Shown in pieces: positions 45,996-56,394 of a DNA stretch of 64,000 nt. Numbering within the stretch: the first letter of the stretch is position 1; each line of letters starts with the position of its first letter. The notes below the pieces were generated by a model, which was given only the letters and a program-made list of their open reading frames with translations, was not told the origin of the DNA and ran no database searches. Location: positions 18,024,821-18,088,820 of the forward strand of contig NC_135570.1 in assembly GCF_964340395.1 (NCBI RefSeq), written 5' to 3'. The position numbers and the translations under genes were made by a program. This DNA comes from Glandiceps talaboti. Its lineage: Eukaryota > Hemichordata > Enteropneusta > Spengelidae.

Positions 45996-46296
45996 TCCTT
46001 CCTTTTTTGAAAAGGTAGTTAAGAGTCACGGTATATTGTTCATTGTTCAAAATGATGGGATATGTTCATTGTTCGCGTAATTGTATTTGTTGCTCTGATA
46101 TGTACTTATAGGAACAATAACATTAAACTATGAATTGAACTTTTCTCGAATCACAACTTGAACTGTTAACAGTATAACATTTAACTTGTAGAACAAATTG
46201 TAATCAGGGTAAATAGTCTCTTTACCAAAGTTATCGTCTTAAGTTCCTAACAAACAAAACTGATAAAACAAGTTTCTATGGTTATTGCTATTTGAA

Positions 46297-46493
46297 CACG
46301 GCATAGCATATGTATCTCTAAGTAGAATAGTCTTTCAAGTAGCATGGTTGTTTTATAACACGGCATAGCATATGTATCTCTAAGTAGAATAGTCTTTCAA
46401 GTAGCATGGTTGTTTTATAACACGGCATAGCATATGTACATGTATCTCTAAGTAGAATAGTCTTTCAAGTAGCATGGTTGTTTTATAACACGG
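46297..46493. repeat. 62-bp tandem repeat over the Pol stop codon
   Basis: Three copies plus a partial one, marked by CACGGCATAGCATATG at 46297, 46359 and 46421 and CACGGCCACTT at 46489. One copy carries a 6-bp CATGTA insertion. On the minus strand each copy repeats the codons for RVIKQPCYLKDYST and the stop, so only the first copy met by the ribosome is translated. Confidence 0.9.
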
Positions 46494-49330
46494 CCACTTC
46501 TGGATTTCATCGGAGATTTGGATGGTGTAGCAATAACTTGTCGTGGTGGTGACGATATTGCTTCTTTATCATCAGGTCTGCTTGACGATGTAGGATGATT
46601 TGTAGACGGTGGTGGTTTCATGATATTTGTAGACGGTTGTGGCTTCATGATATTGGGAGCATAAGATATTGTGTCTGTCTTTCCCAGGTCTTGATCTGCA
46701 GGTTCCATTGTTTTCTTGAGATGAGCTCGGTTACGTCGGTATGTTGTGTTAGATGATTCAACTTCGTAAGATCGTTCATCCAAACGTTGTGTGACGACGG
46801 CTTTTGGCCATTTCTTTTGTCCTAGAATGAATGGTTTCATTCTAACAATATCACCTTCTAACTCTGGTAGGTCATGTGCATTTCTGTTGTAGTACGCTGC
46901 TTGTGTAGTTTGTTTTTTCTTCATCTTATCTCTTTCACTTTCTAGGTTAGTTGTTCTTGGACGTAGTAGACTGGCTGCTGTTGGTAGTAATGTTCTGGTT
47001 CTACGGTTCATGAGACGTTGTGCTGGACTAGAACCTATTTGTTGAGTTGGAGTGTTGCGTTGGTCAAGTAGTGCGAGATGAATGTCACTATTTGATTTCT
47101 TGCATTTTCTCAGGATTTGTTTTGCTTTCTTAACAGCTGCTTCAACTTTGCCATTCGCCTTGCTGTTATATGGGCTAATGGTAGGGTGTTCAAAATCCCA
47201 TAGTTTTGCGAATGTTGCAAACTCAGTAGAGGTGTATTGTGGTCCGTTGTCGGATACTAACTCTTCTGGTATTCCATATCGGGCAAAGTGCTGTTTGGTT
47301 TTCCTTATAACTGTTGAGGACTTGGTATCTGGAAGTTTATCCAGTTCGTAGAAGTCGCTATAATAATCTACAGTTACTAGGTAATCTCGATTGTCATAGG
47401 TAAACAAATCTGATGCTACCTTCTGCCAGGGTCTGTGTGGAACTTCATGGTTCATCAGTGTTTCTTTGCACTGGCTGGTTTCGTATGTACGGCAAGTTTC
47501 ACATGACGAGATATAGTTCTTTATATCAGCGGACATGCCTGGCCAGTATAGGCATTCACGGGCTCTGCGTAGGCAACCTTCAATTCCTCCTGTATGTGAT
47601 GAGTGTATTCGAGTCATCATGTCCTTTCTCAACTTGTGTGGTATTACAACTCTTTCTCCTCTAAAGATGAGGCCATCTTGAATAGATAACTCGTCTCGGA
47701 AATTGAAATATGGCGAAACTTGTGTTGGTAAGTTGTCCTTGGTGTCTGACCATCCGAACAGGATCACGTTTTGGAGTGACTGCAGGGATTCATCTTGCTC
47801 TGTTGCTGATCGGATCTGTAACAGTCTCTCCTCACTGATTGGTAGGAAGCTAACCATATTGATCTTATCAAACACAGTTTCTTCGGTTGTCGTTTTATCA
47901 GGGGGTAAGTACGCTCTGGATAAGATATCAGCTACGTACATTTCTTTACCTTTGCAGTAGATGATCTTCACATCGTAGTTTTGGAGACGGATCATCATCC
48001 TTTGTAACCTCTTCGGTGCTTTATGTAGTGGTTTATTCTGTATGGACTCTAAGGGTTTATGATCACTATATACTGTAGTGTGTCGGTCATACGTGTATTG
48101 GTGAAATTTCTCCATTGAGTAGACAATCGCGAGCATTTCCTTTTCGATTTGAGCGTATCTCGTTTCAATAGGTGTAAGTGCTCGACTTGCATATGCAATT
48201 GGACATCCTTCTTGCATCAATACAGTTCCTAAACCGGATTGACTGCTATCACACTGTACTTCAAGATGTTTATCAGGATTATAGTATGACAGTATAGGGG
48301 CTGACGTCATCACTTTCTTTACTTCATCAAGTGCAGCTTCCTGGACTTCAGTCCATTCCCACTTAACATCGGTGTGTGTGAGTTGTCTTATGGGTTTCAT
48401 GACATCAGATAAACGTGGTAGGAAACGGCTCAGATAGTTCACCATTCCACTGAGTCGCTGTATATCTTCAGGGTTTTCAGGTCTCGGCATTCCTATGATA
48501 GCCTTTATCTTGTCTGGATCAGCTTTCAGACCATCTTCGGTCAACAGGTGTCCGTGAAAAGCTATCTGTTTGCATCGCAGTTCCAGCTTTGCTTGCTTGA
48601 GTTTGATTCCTTTTTCACGACATCGTTGTAGCAATTTGTCAAGGTTGCTATCATGTCCTTGGACAGTGTCACTGTGGACTGTGATGTCATCAGCTATACA
48701 GAGTACACCAGGTAGGCCTTCAAGTGCTTGATGTAGTCGTTTCTGGAATATTTCACTGGAAACGTTCAGGCCAAAGGGTAGTCTAAACCATCTGTATCTT
48801 CCAAAAGGAGTTATAAACGTCGTTAACAAACTGGATTCTTCATCAAGAGTAAGGTGCCAATATGCGGATGACAGGTCAACTTTAGTGAATATCTTTGACT
48901 TTGATAGATCAGGTAAGACGTCATCTAAGGTAGGTAACTGGTAGTGTTCTCTTCTCAGTGCCTGGTTCAGTGGCTTCGGATCTATGCAGATTCTGAGTTC
49001 TCCAGACTTCTTAGTCGTGGTTACAAATTGACTGGTCCATTCAGTAGGTTGATCTACTGTTGTTAGATATCCAAGCTGTATGAGTCGGTCAAGTTCAGCT
49101 TTCAGTTTGCTTCTTACTGAGATTGGTACTGATCGGCATGGTAGTGTTACAGGAGTTGCATCTGGATTTACATGTAAGTGTACATCACCTTCAAGTTTTC
49201 CAAGTTTGTCATCAAAAACATCAGGATACTTGTTGACAATATGACGTTTGTCATCAGTGTAAACTGAGTTGACTGCCTTGAAGTTTTCTGTGTTAATAGT
49301 GAGTAACTTCATCTGCTGACTAGCTTGCAT
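46448..49330 (-). CDS. pol: Ty3/gypsy Pol: RT, RNase H, integrase (960 aa, uninterrupted)
   Basis: One open frame. RT covers about residues 60-250, with KVDLSSAYWHL and the catalytic box CIADDI at 211-216 (usual form Y/F-x-D-D). RNase H: CDSSQSGLG about 360, EKEMLAIVYS about 396, SDHKPLE about 422. The integrase zinc finger is H576/H579 with C610/C613, and the D-D-E triad is VASDLF D641, VSDNGPQ D694 and GKVEAA E730. The tail is SGRVIKQPCYLKDYST. The M at 49330 lies in the leader of RT. The native product would be a Gag-Pol polyprotein, but a 2-bp shift at 49335 separates protease from RT, so this copy is probably inactive despite intact catalytic residues. Confidence 0.93.
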   Translation of the reverse strand: MQASQQMKLLTINTENFKAVNSVYTDDKRHIVNKYPDVFDDKLGKLEGDVHLHVNPDATPVTLPCRSVPISVRSKLKAELDRLIQLGYLTTVDQPTEWTSQFVTTTKKSGELRICIDPKPLNQALRREHYQLPTLDDVLPDLSKSKIFTKVDLSSAYWHLTLDEESSLLTTFITPFGRYRWFRLPFGLNVSSEIFQKRLHQALEGLPGVLCIADDITVHSDTVQGHDSNLDKLLQRCREKGIKLKQAKLELRCKQIAFHGHLLTEDGLKADPDKIKAIIGMPRPENPEDIQRLSGMVNYLSRFLPRLSDVMKPIRQLTHTDVKWEWTEVQEAALDEVKKVMTSAPILSYYNPDKHLEVQCDSSQSGLGTVLMQEGCPIAYASRALTPIETRYAQIEKEMLAIVYSMEKFHQYTYDRHTTVYSDHKPLESIQNKPLHKAPKRLQRMMIRLQNYDVKIIYCKGKEMYVADILSRAYLPPDKTTTEETVFDKINMVSFLPISEERLLQIRSATEQDESLQSLQNVILFGWSDTKDNLPTQVSPYFNFRDELSIQDGLIFRGERVVIPHKLRKDMMTRIHSSHTGGIEGCLRRARECLYWPGMSADIKNYISSCETCRTYETSQCKETLMNHEVPHRPWQKVASDLFTYDNRDYLVTVDYYSDFYELDKLPDTKSSTVIRKTKQHFARYGIPEELVSDNGPQYTSTEFATFAKLWDFEHPTISPYNSKANGKVEAAVKKAKQILRKCKKSNSDIHLALLDQRNTPTQQIGSSPAQRLMNRRTRTLLPTAASLLRPRTTNLESERDKMKKKQTTQAAYYNRNAHDLPELEGDIVRMKPFILGQKKWPKAVVTQRLDERSYEVESSNTTYRRNRAHLKKTMEPADQDLGKTDTISYAPNIMKPQPSTNIMKPPPSTNHPTSSSRPDDKEAISSPPRQVIATPSKSPMKSRSGRVIKQPCYLKDYST

Positions 49331-49332
49331 AC

Positions 49333-49811
49333 CTATAAGAGTGGAGTTAAGTTTTCATTCACTATAATGAATTCGACTGAGTATTTCTTTCTTCTTCTTG
49401 GGTTGCATATGATCAAACGGCATACTCCAGCTGGTTGTACCTTTGTGCCATTCCACATTACTAAACTGTTGTTACACGGTTTAATGTCTCTGTTGCCAAT
49501 GTACTTAATGGGTAAAATATTGGCTGTTGCTCCGCAGTCTAACTGGAAACGGATCGGTTTGTTGTCGATAAGCATTTCTGCGTGAACTTCTTTGTCACTC
49601 ACAGTGTGGACTTTCACAAGATTTATCCATTCTGGATCAGAGTCACTGGACTTGCTGTTTTGGTCTTGTACTGTATGTATGTTGCGAGTCTTCGTACATT
49701 TCTTAGCAAAGTGGTTTCTACCTTTGCATAATGTACATGATTTTCCCCATGCAGGACATTTCAGTTTGCCTGGTACATGGTTGTATCCACAGAACTTGCA
49801 ATCTATACCCT
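49333..49811 (-). pseudogene. Gypsy zinc knuckle and aspartic protease
   Basis: The frame reads DCKFCGYNHVPGKLKCPAWG, then CTLCKGRNHFAKKC (C-x2-C-x4-H-x4-C nucleocapsid knuckle). The protease strand FQLDCGATANILP has D-C-G in place of the usual D-S/T-G, a variant seen in some metazoan gypsy elements (recollection, not checked). It is cut from Gag upstream by a frameshift near 49810 and from RT by an apparent CT insertion near 49340. Confidence 0.8.
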
Positions 49812-50370
49812 TCTGTTTGGTGCTTGGATCACTTCTGGTTTGTGATTCTTGATATCACACTGCTTCTTTCTCCGGAAGTTGGATTTTGTCTTTACTCTAT
49901 GCACTTCTTCTGTACTTCCCATTGTTCTCAATCGTGAGGTAGTAGCTTCAGCACCTCGGCACGTATCTATGCAGTGGTTGAGAGTTAACTTACGTTCTTG
50001 TAGTAGACGTTTTCTGACTGTGTTGTCTCTAACACCAACAACTATCTGGTCTCGGATGAGGGAGTCGTGTAAACATTGACAGAAATTACAAGTCTTAGCT
50101 ATTATCTTCAGTGCTGTAATATAGGTATCAATGCTTTCATTTGGCTCTTGAACACGCTTATTGAACAGATAACGTTCATATGTTTCATTTGTTTCACCAA
50201 CAAAGTGTTCATCAAACTTCTTGATCACAGTTTCTACTTTGGATTTGTCTTCTTCAGCAGTATAATCAAATCCATTGTATATTGTCAGGGCTTCAGGACC
50301 AATAGCATGTAGAAACAGGGCTAGCTGGTACTCAGGTGTTTGAGTGTTGAGATTAGTAATCACTTTGAAA
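49812..50370 (-). pseudogene. Gypsy Gag capsid region, 5'-truncated
   Basis: Minus-strand frame with ALFLHAIGPEALTIYNGFDY, RYLFNKRVQEPNESIDTYIT, LHDSLIRDQIVVGVRDN and KLTLNHCIDTCRGAE, the retrotransposon-gag domain. Against the related element at 37545 it lacks about the first 45 residues. The apparent start at 50447 lies in foreign DIRS sequence and is not a gag start. Confidence 0.8.
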
Positions 50371-50659
50371 TTGCGACAAGACGTCCACGTTATTACGCGA
50401 TCTACCCACACAGGCTGGAATCTTACACGCCCACAAGTACACCACACACAGCTTCAGAAGTGGGGCAGCCACCACAGCTGCTGCCACTCAACTAACAGAC
50501 TGGCTCATCAAAACTCTGGGCCGATGGAAAAGCGACGCCTATCAGATATGCGTGAACACGACGATGGGCATCCTACAAAGTGTTCCACGCCTACTAGCCG
50601 CACAACACACCCATGGCAGGACTTCCACTGCACTACGCGCAAGGCAAGAGGACATTTGA
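50371..50659 (+). pseudogene. DIRS-type tyrosine recombinase, C-terminal catalytic box
   Basis: The plus-strand frame ends at a TGA at 50657-50659. It reads LRDLPTQAGI, KYTTHSFRSGAATTAAA, LIKTLGRWKSDAYQICV. H-S-F-R is the second catalytic His/Arg pair, R-W the His/Trp position, and the Y in S-D-A-Y the nucleophile. All are present. It completes the recombinase begun at 43906-44665. The 5.7 kb between is the minisatellite insert plus the gypsy element. The enzyme would integrate a circular intermediate. Confidence 0.8.
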
Positions 50660-52659
50660 CGCAACCCAAGGAATCAAATGCGCGACATATGGGACTTTGC
50701 TAAGCTGTGTGACTTAGACAATCACTGCTAGGGACACCAAGTTAATTAACATTATCTAACATTGCATCATTGGCACATTAACCACATTGCCTAAGACTGT
50801 CTAGGGTGCGCCATGCAACCTTGACCTAAGTAAACAAGGGCTAAGACTGGGACACTAGGCCTAACTGTGCGGACTGTCATATCTTTCCATTATTTATTTA
50901 TGTTATGCGATTACAACTATAGAATAACTGTATATTCCAATTGTCATACCATAATGACCAAACTAAAGGGCATGCCAGCCAACGCCATGCTAACTTTAAC
51001 AAAACAATTACTGGCTGTGACCAGGCATGCAGGGCTCAGACCACGGTGGTGCGAGACTCACATGCAGACCCTGTACCGCCCAATGCTCCGCCCTGTTCAC
51101 TGTACATGCCCCGCTGGTGACAGATACACTGATGAATGCGTTTGTGTTCCCGAAGTGACGTTATAAAGTTCCAAATCCTGTCCTATCCATATGCAAATGA
51201 GAGGTACTTACCTGAAGGTGCTCTGTGGCTGAGCCAAGAGTGCCTCATTTTTCGTGCAATTTCTCGTGTTAGAATTATATTGTACTATTACAAACCCGAT
51301 TTCCTTTATTTTTATGGCAAAATAAACATAATTACGAAAAAAAGTATGTACCTTTGCATGTACACTTTAACATAACTGCGGCTTTCCATACATGTACACG
51401 TTTGCACTCCTAAAGGCACGGACACACGGATGCACGGACAGACAGAACCCAATCCATAAGTCCCCGTCCCGTACTTCGTCTGGCGGGGACTAACAAATAA
51501 CTGTTGCTTAAAGGTGGCCATGGTGCATTGTTGTGATGCCATACCATATGTATTGGATCATGTATCAATTGAGAGACAGAGTTTATGTTATATTTGAATG
51601 TATATTTATAGCTATTTGTTTATGGTTTATTTTATGCACATACATTTTTGGTTAAATAGCTCACACAGCGCCTGCAAGTGACAGCATAGCAGCTCAATGA
51701 CTAGTACGCATGCATGTCCTATATACTATGCGATGGTTTTTCGGTGGTTTTACTCAAGGATGCATTGCGGTACAATGACTACGCATGCACATTCTATGTA
51801 AGATGTGCAATCTTCATGCTGAGGGCGCTCTCTATGATATCATCATGAGGCAGCCACTCACAAATGAATCTGCCCAGCTGTGTGAGCTTAGGGGCTTTGG
51901 CCTAGGTATGATATTAAATGTATGGACATTTAAGTACAGGAGTGTGGCTCTTGATTTTGTTTAGTTGAAAACAAGGTGGCCCGGCCCCCTTTATTCACTT
52001 CTTAAAAATGATGACCAAATAAAGGTGCCCCCCCCCCCCACCCCCGGCCGTATTAAAAAACTGTTTGCTCCCTAATGGAAATAATAAGGCATGACTGTCT
52101 GTGCCTGTCATGGCACCCTATTTTGCATGATATTTGGAGGTGGAGAACTTGTGATGACTCACTGGCAAGTAATCGCCAAAATATAAACATTTCCTATCTG
52201 GGTTGTTAACATATGCAAATGTCGCATATTTGAGTCATCCTGAGTGACACACACCCTATCTAAACAGCAGGGGAATTTGTCTCATTTTGACATTCACAAA
52301 TAATTTGTACATGATTCATGACCTGTGTGTTTCTGGGAGTACAGAAAAAATGCTGAAAAAAAGACCCACAGGCTAGTGCTCTGTACAGCAGTTTGAATTT
52401 CCCGCATTTGCATAGATTAGCCATAATCCTCTTATATAGGACAGTTCTGTGTTTATTTATTGTTTGGATCAGGCTTAAGGTTCATATAAAATACACTGGA
52501 TTTTTCATGAAAGTACATTTAAAAATCCTCAAAAACCACACAAATGCAAAAAAACAAAACAAATCGTGACATAAATCAATAAAGAATATCTCTCCAGTGC
52601 CTGAACTGGAGAGTCATGGTATATACATGAATAAGCACACTGTACATAAACATTACTAC
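50660..52659. other. DIRS 3' end and unassigned intron
   Basis: The first ~500 bp, relatively GC-richer (GGGACACCAAG, CCGCCCAATGCTCCGCCC), may be the DIRS 3' terminal region. A repeat with AGTCCCCG...CGGGGACT inverted ends lies at about 51460-51492. C-runs occur at about 52030. No gene recognised. Confidence 0.4.
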
Positions 52660-54165
52660 TATCTGTAAACACTTTTCCAGACAAGTTCACCGAAAGACAA
52701 AACTGAGTAACAAACAAACATAGAACTTATACTACACCGCCTGGACAAAGTAAAACATTTTCTAAAACAATTATTATACGCAACTCAAACTTTGTTGTAT
52801 GTTTTCAACTTACTTAAAATTAGACCACAGATGACAACAGTATAAATTAGAACAAAAAGACTTGAATAACCTAACCTTAACTTCACTAGAACAAAATGCA
52901 AAATTCCTGCATAGAAAGTTACCACGTACGTAAAGTAATTACATTTGTCTAGTAATATCATCATCACCCATGAAGCTACTGAGAACATACACCCAGATAT
53001 TTGTATGAGTCAACAAACGAAAGCTTATTATCATTGAAAGAAATAACAGGGGTGTTTAAAAGCTTAAAGTTTTTGGGGATGACAACCATAAAAAGAGTTT
53101 TTGTCTGATTATACATGTAGATAGTATCATGTTCTATACCGTAAACCTCGCAAACATGAAGCTTTTGTAAGCCCTTGCTAGGGGGGCTAAAGTCAATCAA
53201 ATCATCAGCATATGAAATGTGATTCAAAAGTCTACTACTAATCAGACATCCAACCTTATGAGAATTAAGACAATGTAAACGTTAAAAAAACGTGGAGATA
53301 AAATTCCCCTTGTGAACACCATTAAGAACAGTGAAGGTAGAGGAGACGACAGCTCTCCATTTAACACACACTAGCTGAGATCTATACCAAAATACTATCA
53401 AACGAACAAAAATTACAGGAACTCCTCTCAGTAAAAGCTTTTTAAAAAGTGACCAGTGATTAACCCGATCGAATGCTTTAGAAGCATCCATAAAACACAA
53501 AAATATTGGACTCTTATGAGACTTATAAACTTGGATAACTTCCTTCTGGAGATAGATACATTGGTCAGTAGAGTGTTTAGCCTTAAAACCAAATTGATTG
53601 TCAGAAATATACAAATGTGACTCGATAAAGTTAAGTAGAACATGTTCAAGCACTTTTGAAATGACAGATGAAAGGGCAATTATAAGGTCTATAGTTACCC
53701 TTATCAGTGACATCCCAAGCCTTATCCTTACCAAAATGGTAGAAATCATATCAGGTTATCAGGGACAAATACCCATGTAAAACGCAAATATTGATTCCAA
53801 CGTGGTACAGTATGCTTGTTGTTACCTACAGAGTGGGGAATACTCTCATCAGCAGCTTCAGATAGACTGCGCATCATGTTAGTATATAACATATCAATAT
53901 CCTGCCAATGCTTCAAGACATTACAATTAACATCTGTACAATGTAATAAATCAGTTGGTATGTCAATTTTGCTCAAAAACTTGTTACTACTCACCCGATA
54001 AGACTCAATATTACTTTGCTTGGCTAAATGCCATTTACAACTGCGTACTTTAATCTCACAATCAAGATCAAAGTGCGGAAGACAACCAACATTGATGGAA
54101 ATGCAAAGAGGAAAATTTATACTTCAATTTGATTGAGACCCTGAAAAATTTCCTATGAATACCGA
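52660..54165 (-). pseudogene. LINE D, reverse transcriptase and linker
   Basis: Minus-strand blocks in order. WHLAKQSNIESYRVSSNKFL is the linker (about 54040-53980). Then SVISKVLEHVLLNFIESHLY, DNQFGFKAKHSTDQCIYL, CFMDASKAFDRVNHWSLFKK (first catalytic Asp), HISYADDLIDFSPPSKGLQ (YADD near 53205), YGIEHD, KYLGV, YNKV, and RRCSISSMFVCYSVLSFGEL to about 52668. Frameshifts occur near 53280 and 52985. The 5' endonuclease is absent. The type is CR1/L2-like. Inactive. Confidence 0.85.
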
Positions 54166-54669
54166 TCGACTGTATGATCATTCAATAGCAACAGCAAACA
54201 TTTTACTTCACCTTGATTCAAAGCATCACATCTTACAAATACAAAACAATGCAGCAACAACGAAGATATGTCGCTGGTCCGATCCAGGCTTCTTCTTGGC
54301 AAGCCTGATGAAAATGATCAAAGTTATATAATAGTCACAAAATGACCACGGTGTAGAAATTGACATAAATCTTAAGTAATCCAAATAATAAGAGTCTATT
54401 AGTCTCTCAGGAACTTTTTTGTGTGATTTCACTGGTGTTGAAACTCTGCGGAATTGTACTAGCGAAGAACGTTTGTTTACAACATGTGACAGCCCAACTA
54501 ACTTTTTCCCGCACTTGCACTGTGAGTTTGAGCACGCTGTAGTTTATTTGCATACGATTGCCATCAGCTACCTTTACACGTGATGTGACTCATATATATT
54601 GTATAACCATTTATTTGTTAACCAATACTACTGTGTGCTTATGTAACAATTCTATAAAACATATTTCAG
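54166..54669. other. Intron end before MAM domain 2
   Basis: Unique-looking AT-rich DNA leading to the acceptor CATATTTCAG at 54660-54669. No element identified. Confidence 0.5.
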
Positions 54670-54816
54670 GGTCATCTTATATTTGTAATTTTGAATCTGG
54701 GCTGGGTGATTTCATACAGGATGTATCAGATGACTTTGACTGGCAAATTATACATGGATCGACAATGACTGCTGGGACTGGACCGTATGCAGACCATACC
54801 ACTTCAATTACATCGG
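54670..54816 (+). CDS. Astacin-like metalloprotease, exon h (MAM domain 2, first part)
   Basis: Acceptor TTTCAG, donor CGG|GTAAGA. Encodes YICNFESGLGDFIQDVSDDF then DWQIIHGSTM, with TAGTGPYADHTTS. Same layout as exon e (C-x-F-E, F-x-Q-D, D-D-F-D-W, T-G-P-x-x-D-x-T) with the same phase 1-1. The second conserved Cys of the CGF motif is missing (G-D-F here), so one disulfide may be lost. The match in phase to exon g (phase 1 out) supports one gene despite the 19.4-kb intron. Confidence 0.9.
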
Positions 54817-55927
54817 GTAAGAAAATAAATACTAAATAGAAATGAAATATAGCCCTCGATTGGAGAGTCTTAGATTTTCCTTCAATTTGTACACATCGTA
54901 TTAGGGAAATTACAAAACTGAACTGCTAAGTTAACAGTTTGCAGGCATGTGAACTGTTAGTACTAACAGTCGAACTGCTAATCTTAACAGTTGTTGGAAT
55001 ATCTTAGCAGTTAGAGACATTTCTAAAAATTTGAACTGCTAGTATATTGCTCTTAGCATGTAAAGCACAAGTTCGAACTGCTAATATGAATGGCCCTTAG
55101 CAGTCGCAAATTCTGCATGCTAAGCCCAACTGCTACTATGACTAGGCCTTAGCAGTTGAAAACTGTGCATGCTAAGTGCAACTGCCAAAACTGGTTTTAT
55201 GACTTGGCCTTAGCAGTTGCAGATTCTGCATGCTAAGCTCAACTGCTACTATGACTAGGCCTTAGCAGTTGAAAATTGTGCATGCTAAGTGTAACTGGTG
55301 TAGTAGCAAAAAAATAACAGTTCAAAGTACTAGAACAGAGATCTCTGAGTATTTATACTGTGTTTTGTTTAAATCTGGCCCTTGGTTGCTGTAACAGTGT
55401 AACATTTGAAATCTAAGTCATTTATTAACTTAATGTAAAAATTCCACATTGATGTTAGACAACGTTTTACAATAATCAGTTTGCAGTTTAATACATATTG
55501 GTTTATTAATATCATATCATATTATCATATCAAGTACAGCTAAGAGCATGAGCTGATCAGAAGTCAAATACTAAAGGTACAACAGTCTAGAGTTCACTAT
55601 ATTTATCGTGTATCCAGTTACTACTACAGTTTTGCAACTATAAATACAAGTACAAAAAAAAATACTTATATTCCATACAATATTTTCACGAGCTTTCCTT
55701 TGTTTAATTGGGAGTTCGTTAATCATCAAATAGGCTGGCCACATGCTCACTCTCGAACTCTTGAACACAGCAACTCCATCGCGATCGGTGCAATTGCCTT
55801 CGTTTTTACAGTGTACCCTAGCTCTGGATGGAACGACGTGTCAAACATCGTAGCGCATACATCCAGAGCTACAGTGTACCCCAACAACGTAAATGGGTGA
55901 GAATACGTAACGTAAATGGGTGAAGTG
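54817..55927. other. Intron with AACTGCTAA-type repeat cluster
   Basis: From about 54920 to 55310 lie many AACTGCTAA or TTAGCAGTT copies, in both orientations. Part is a ~60-bp tandem unit (CATGCTAAG, CAACTGCTACTATGACTAGG, CCTTAGCAGTTGAAAA). The rest up to the BEN gene is AT-rich. A 12-bp inverted pair, TAGCTCTGGATG / CATCCAGAGCTA, at about 55825-55870 is flanked by ACAGTGTACCC direct repeats. Confidence 0.75.
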
Positions 55928-56045
55928 TGACGTCATAAAATGTTACCAGTCGTGGTCCATACGGAAGTCCATGGTATTTGATTGATACACTATTGAAAAA
56001 GAGTTACACTCGTGCATCATTGCTACTATGCAGACAATATAAATA
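55928..56045 (+). promoter_or_regulatory. Candidate promoter of BEN-domain gene
   Basis: A perfect CRE palindrome TGACGTCA (55928-55935) and a TATA-like TATAAATA (56038-56045) lie about 250 and 145 bp before the ATG at 56187. Motif matches only; the transcription start was not determined. Confidence 0.35.
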
Positions 56046-56186
56046 CGTGAAATAGGGTTGGCAATTTAGCAATGGATTTTGCGACATGAGATATACAAAT
56101 ATTTGACCTATGACCCAGTTGAAACTGACCAATCATTTTGCTTGCCGCGTCTTTTCTTCCAACGGCAGTGTAGTATGTGATTCAAC

Positions 56187-56394
56187 ATGGCAGCCTCGCA
56201 CACTTTCGTCCAACTGTATTTCCCTTTTGACAGTACATTGATCATAAAAAGGGCCGATGAATTAGACGACGATACAAATGTCGAAGTAGGAGTGAGGGTT
56301 ACATGTAACTTCGAAACAGAGGAAATAACTGAAAGTGCCGAAGCGGTAGTTCACCCACAAGAATACGAGGGAGTGGTGGTATACCATTCGGCGG
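56187..56394 (+). CDS. BEN-domain protein, exon 1
   Basis: Starts MAASHTFVQLYFPFDSTLII in context CAACATGG and ends HSAG with donor GCGG|GTAAGT, phase 1. The 69 codons are acidic in the middle (ADELDDDTNVEV; NFETEEITESAEAVV). They resemble the short beta-rich N-terminal segment seen in some invertebrate BEN proteins (W/L-x-D-x-x-x-x-V..., weak inference). It joins in frame with the exon at 58037. The gene lies on the same strand inside an intron of the protease gene, between the two halves of MAM domain 2. Confidence 0.6.

Larger units (their letters stand above)
45832..50370 (-). mobile_element. Ty3/gypsy retrotransposon, 5'-truncated, Pol frame open
   Basis: Minus-strand element with gag, protease, RT, RNase H and integrase, a purine tract and one LTR (45832-45995). 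The 5' LTR, primer site and first part of gag are missing. At about 50370 the text switches directly to DIRS recombinase sequence. It sits inside the DIRS element, so it is younger than that element. Confidence 0.9.

Noticed and set aside
47082-47960. Plus-strand frames of 83-89 codons opposite Pol
   Set aside because: Shadows of the 960-codon minus-strand Pol frame without family features.
50371-50447. Gag start codon at 50447
   Set aside because: These codons are antisense to DIRS recombinase; gag proper is 5'-truncated near 50370.
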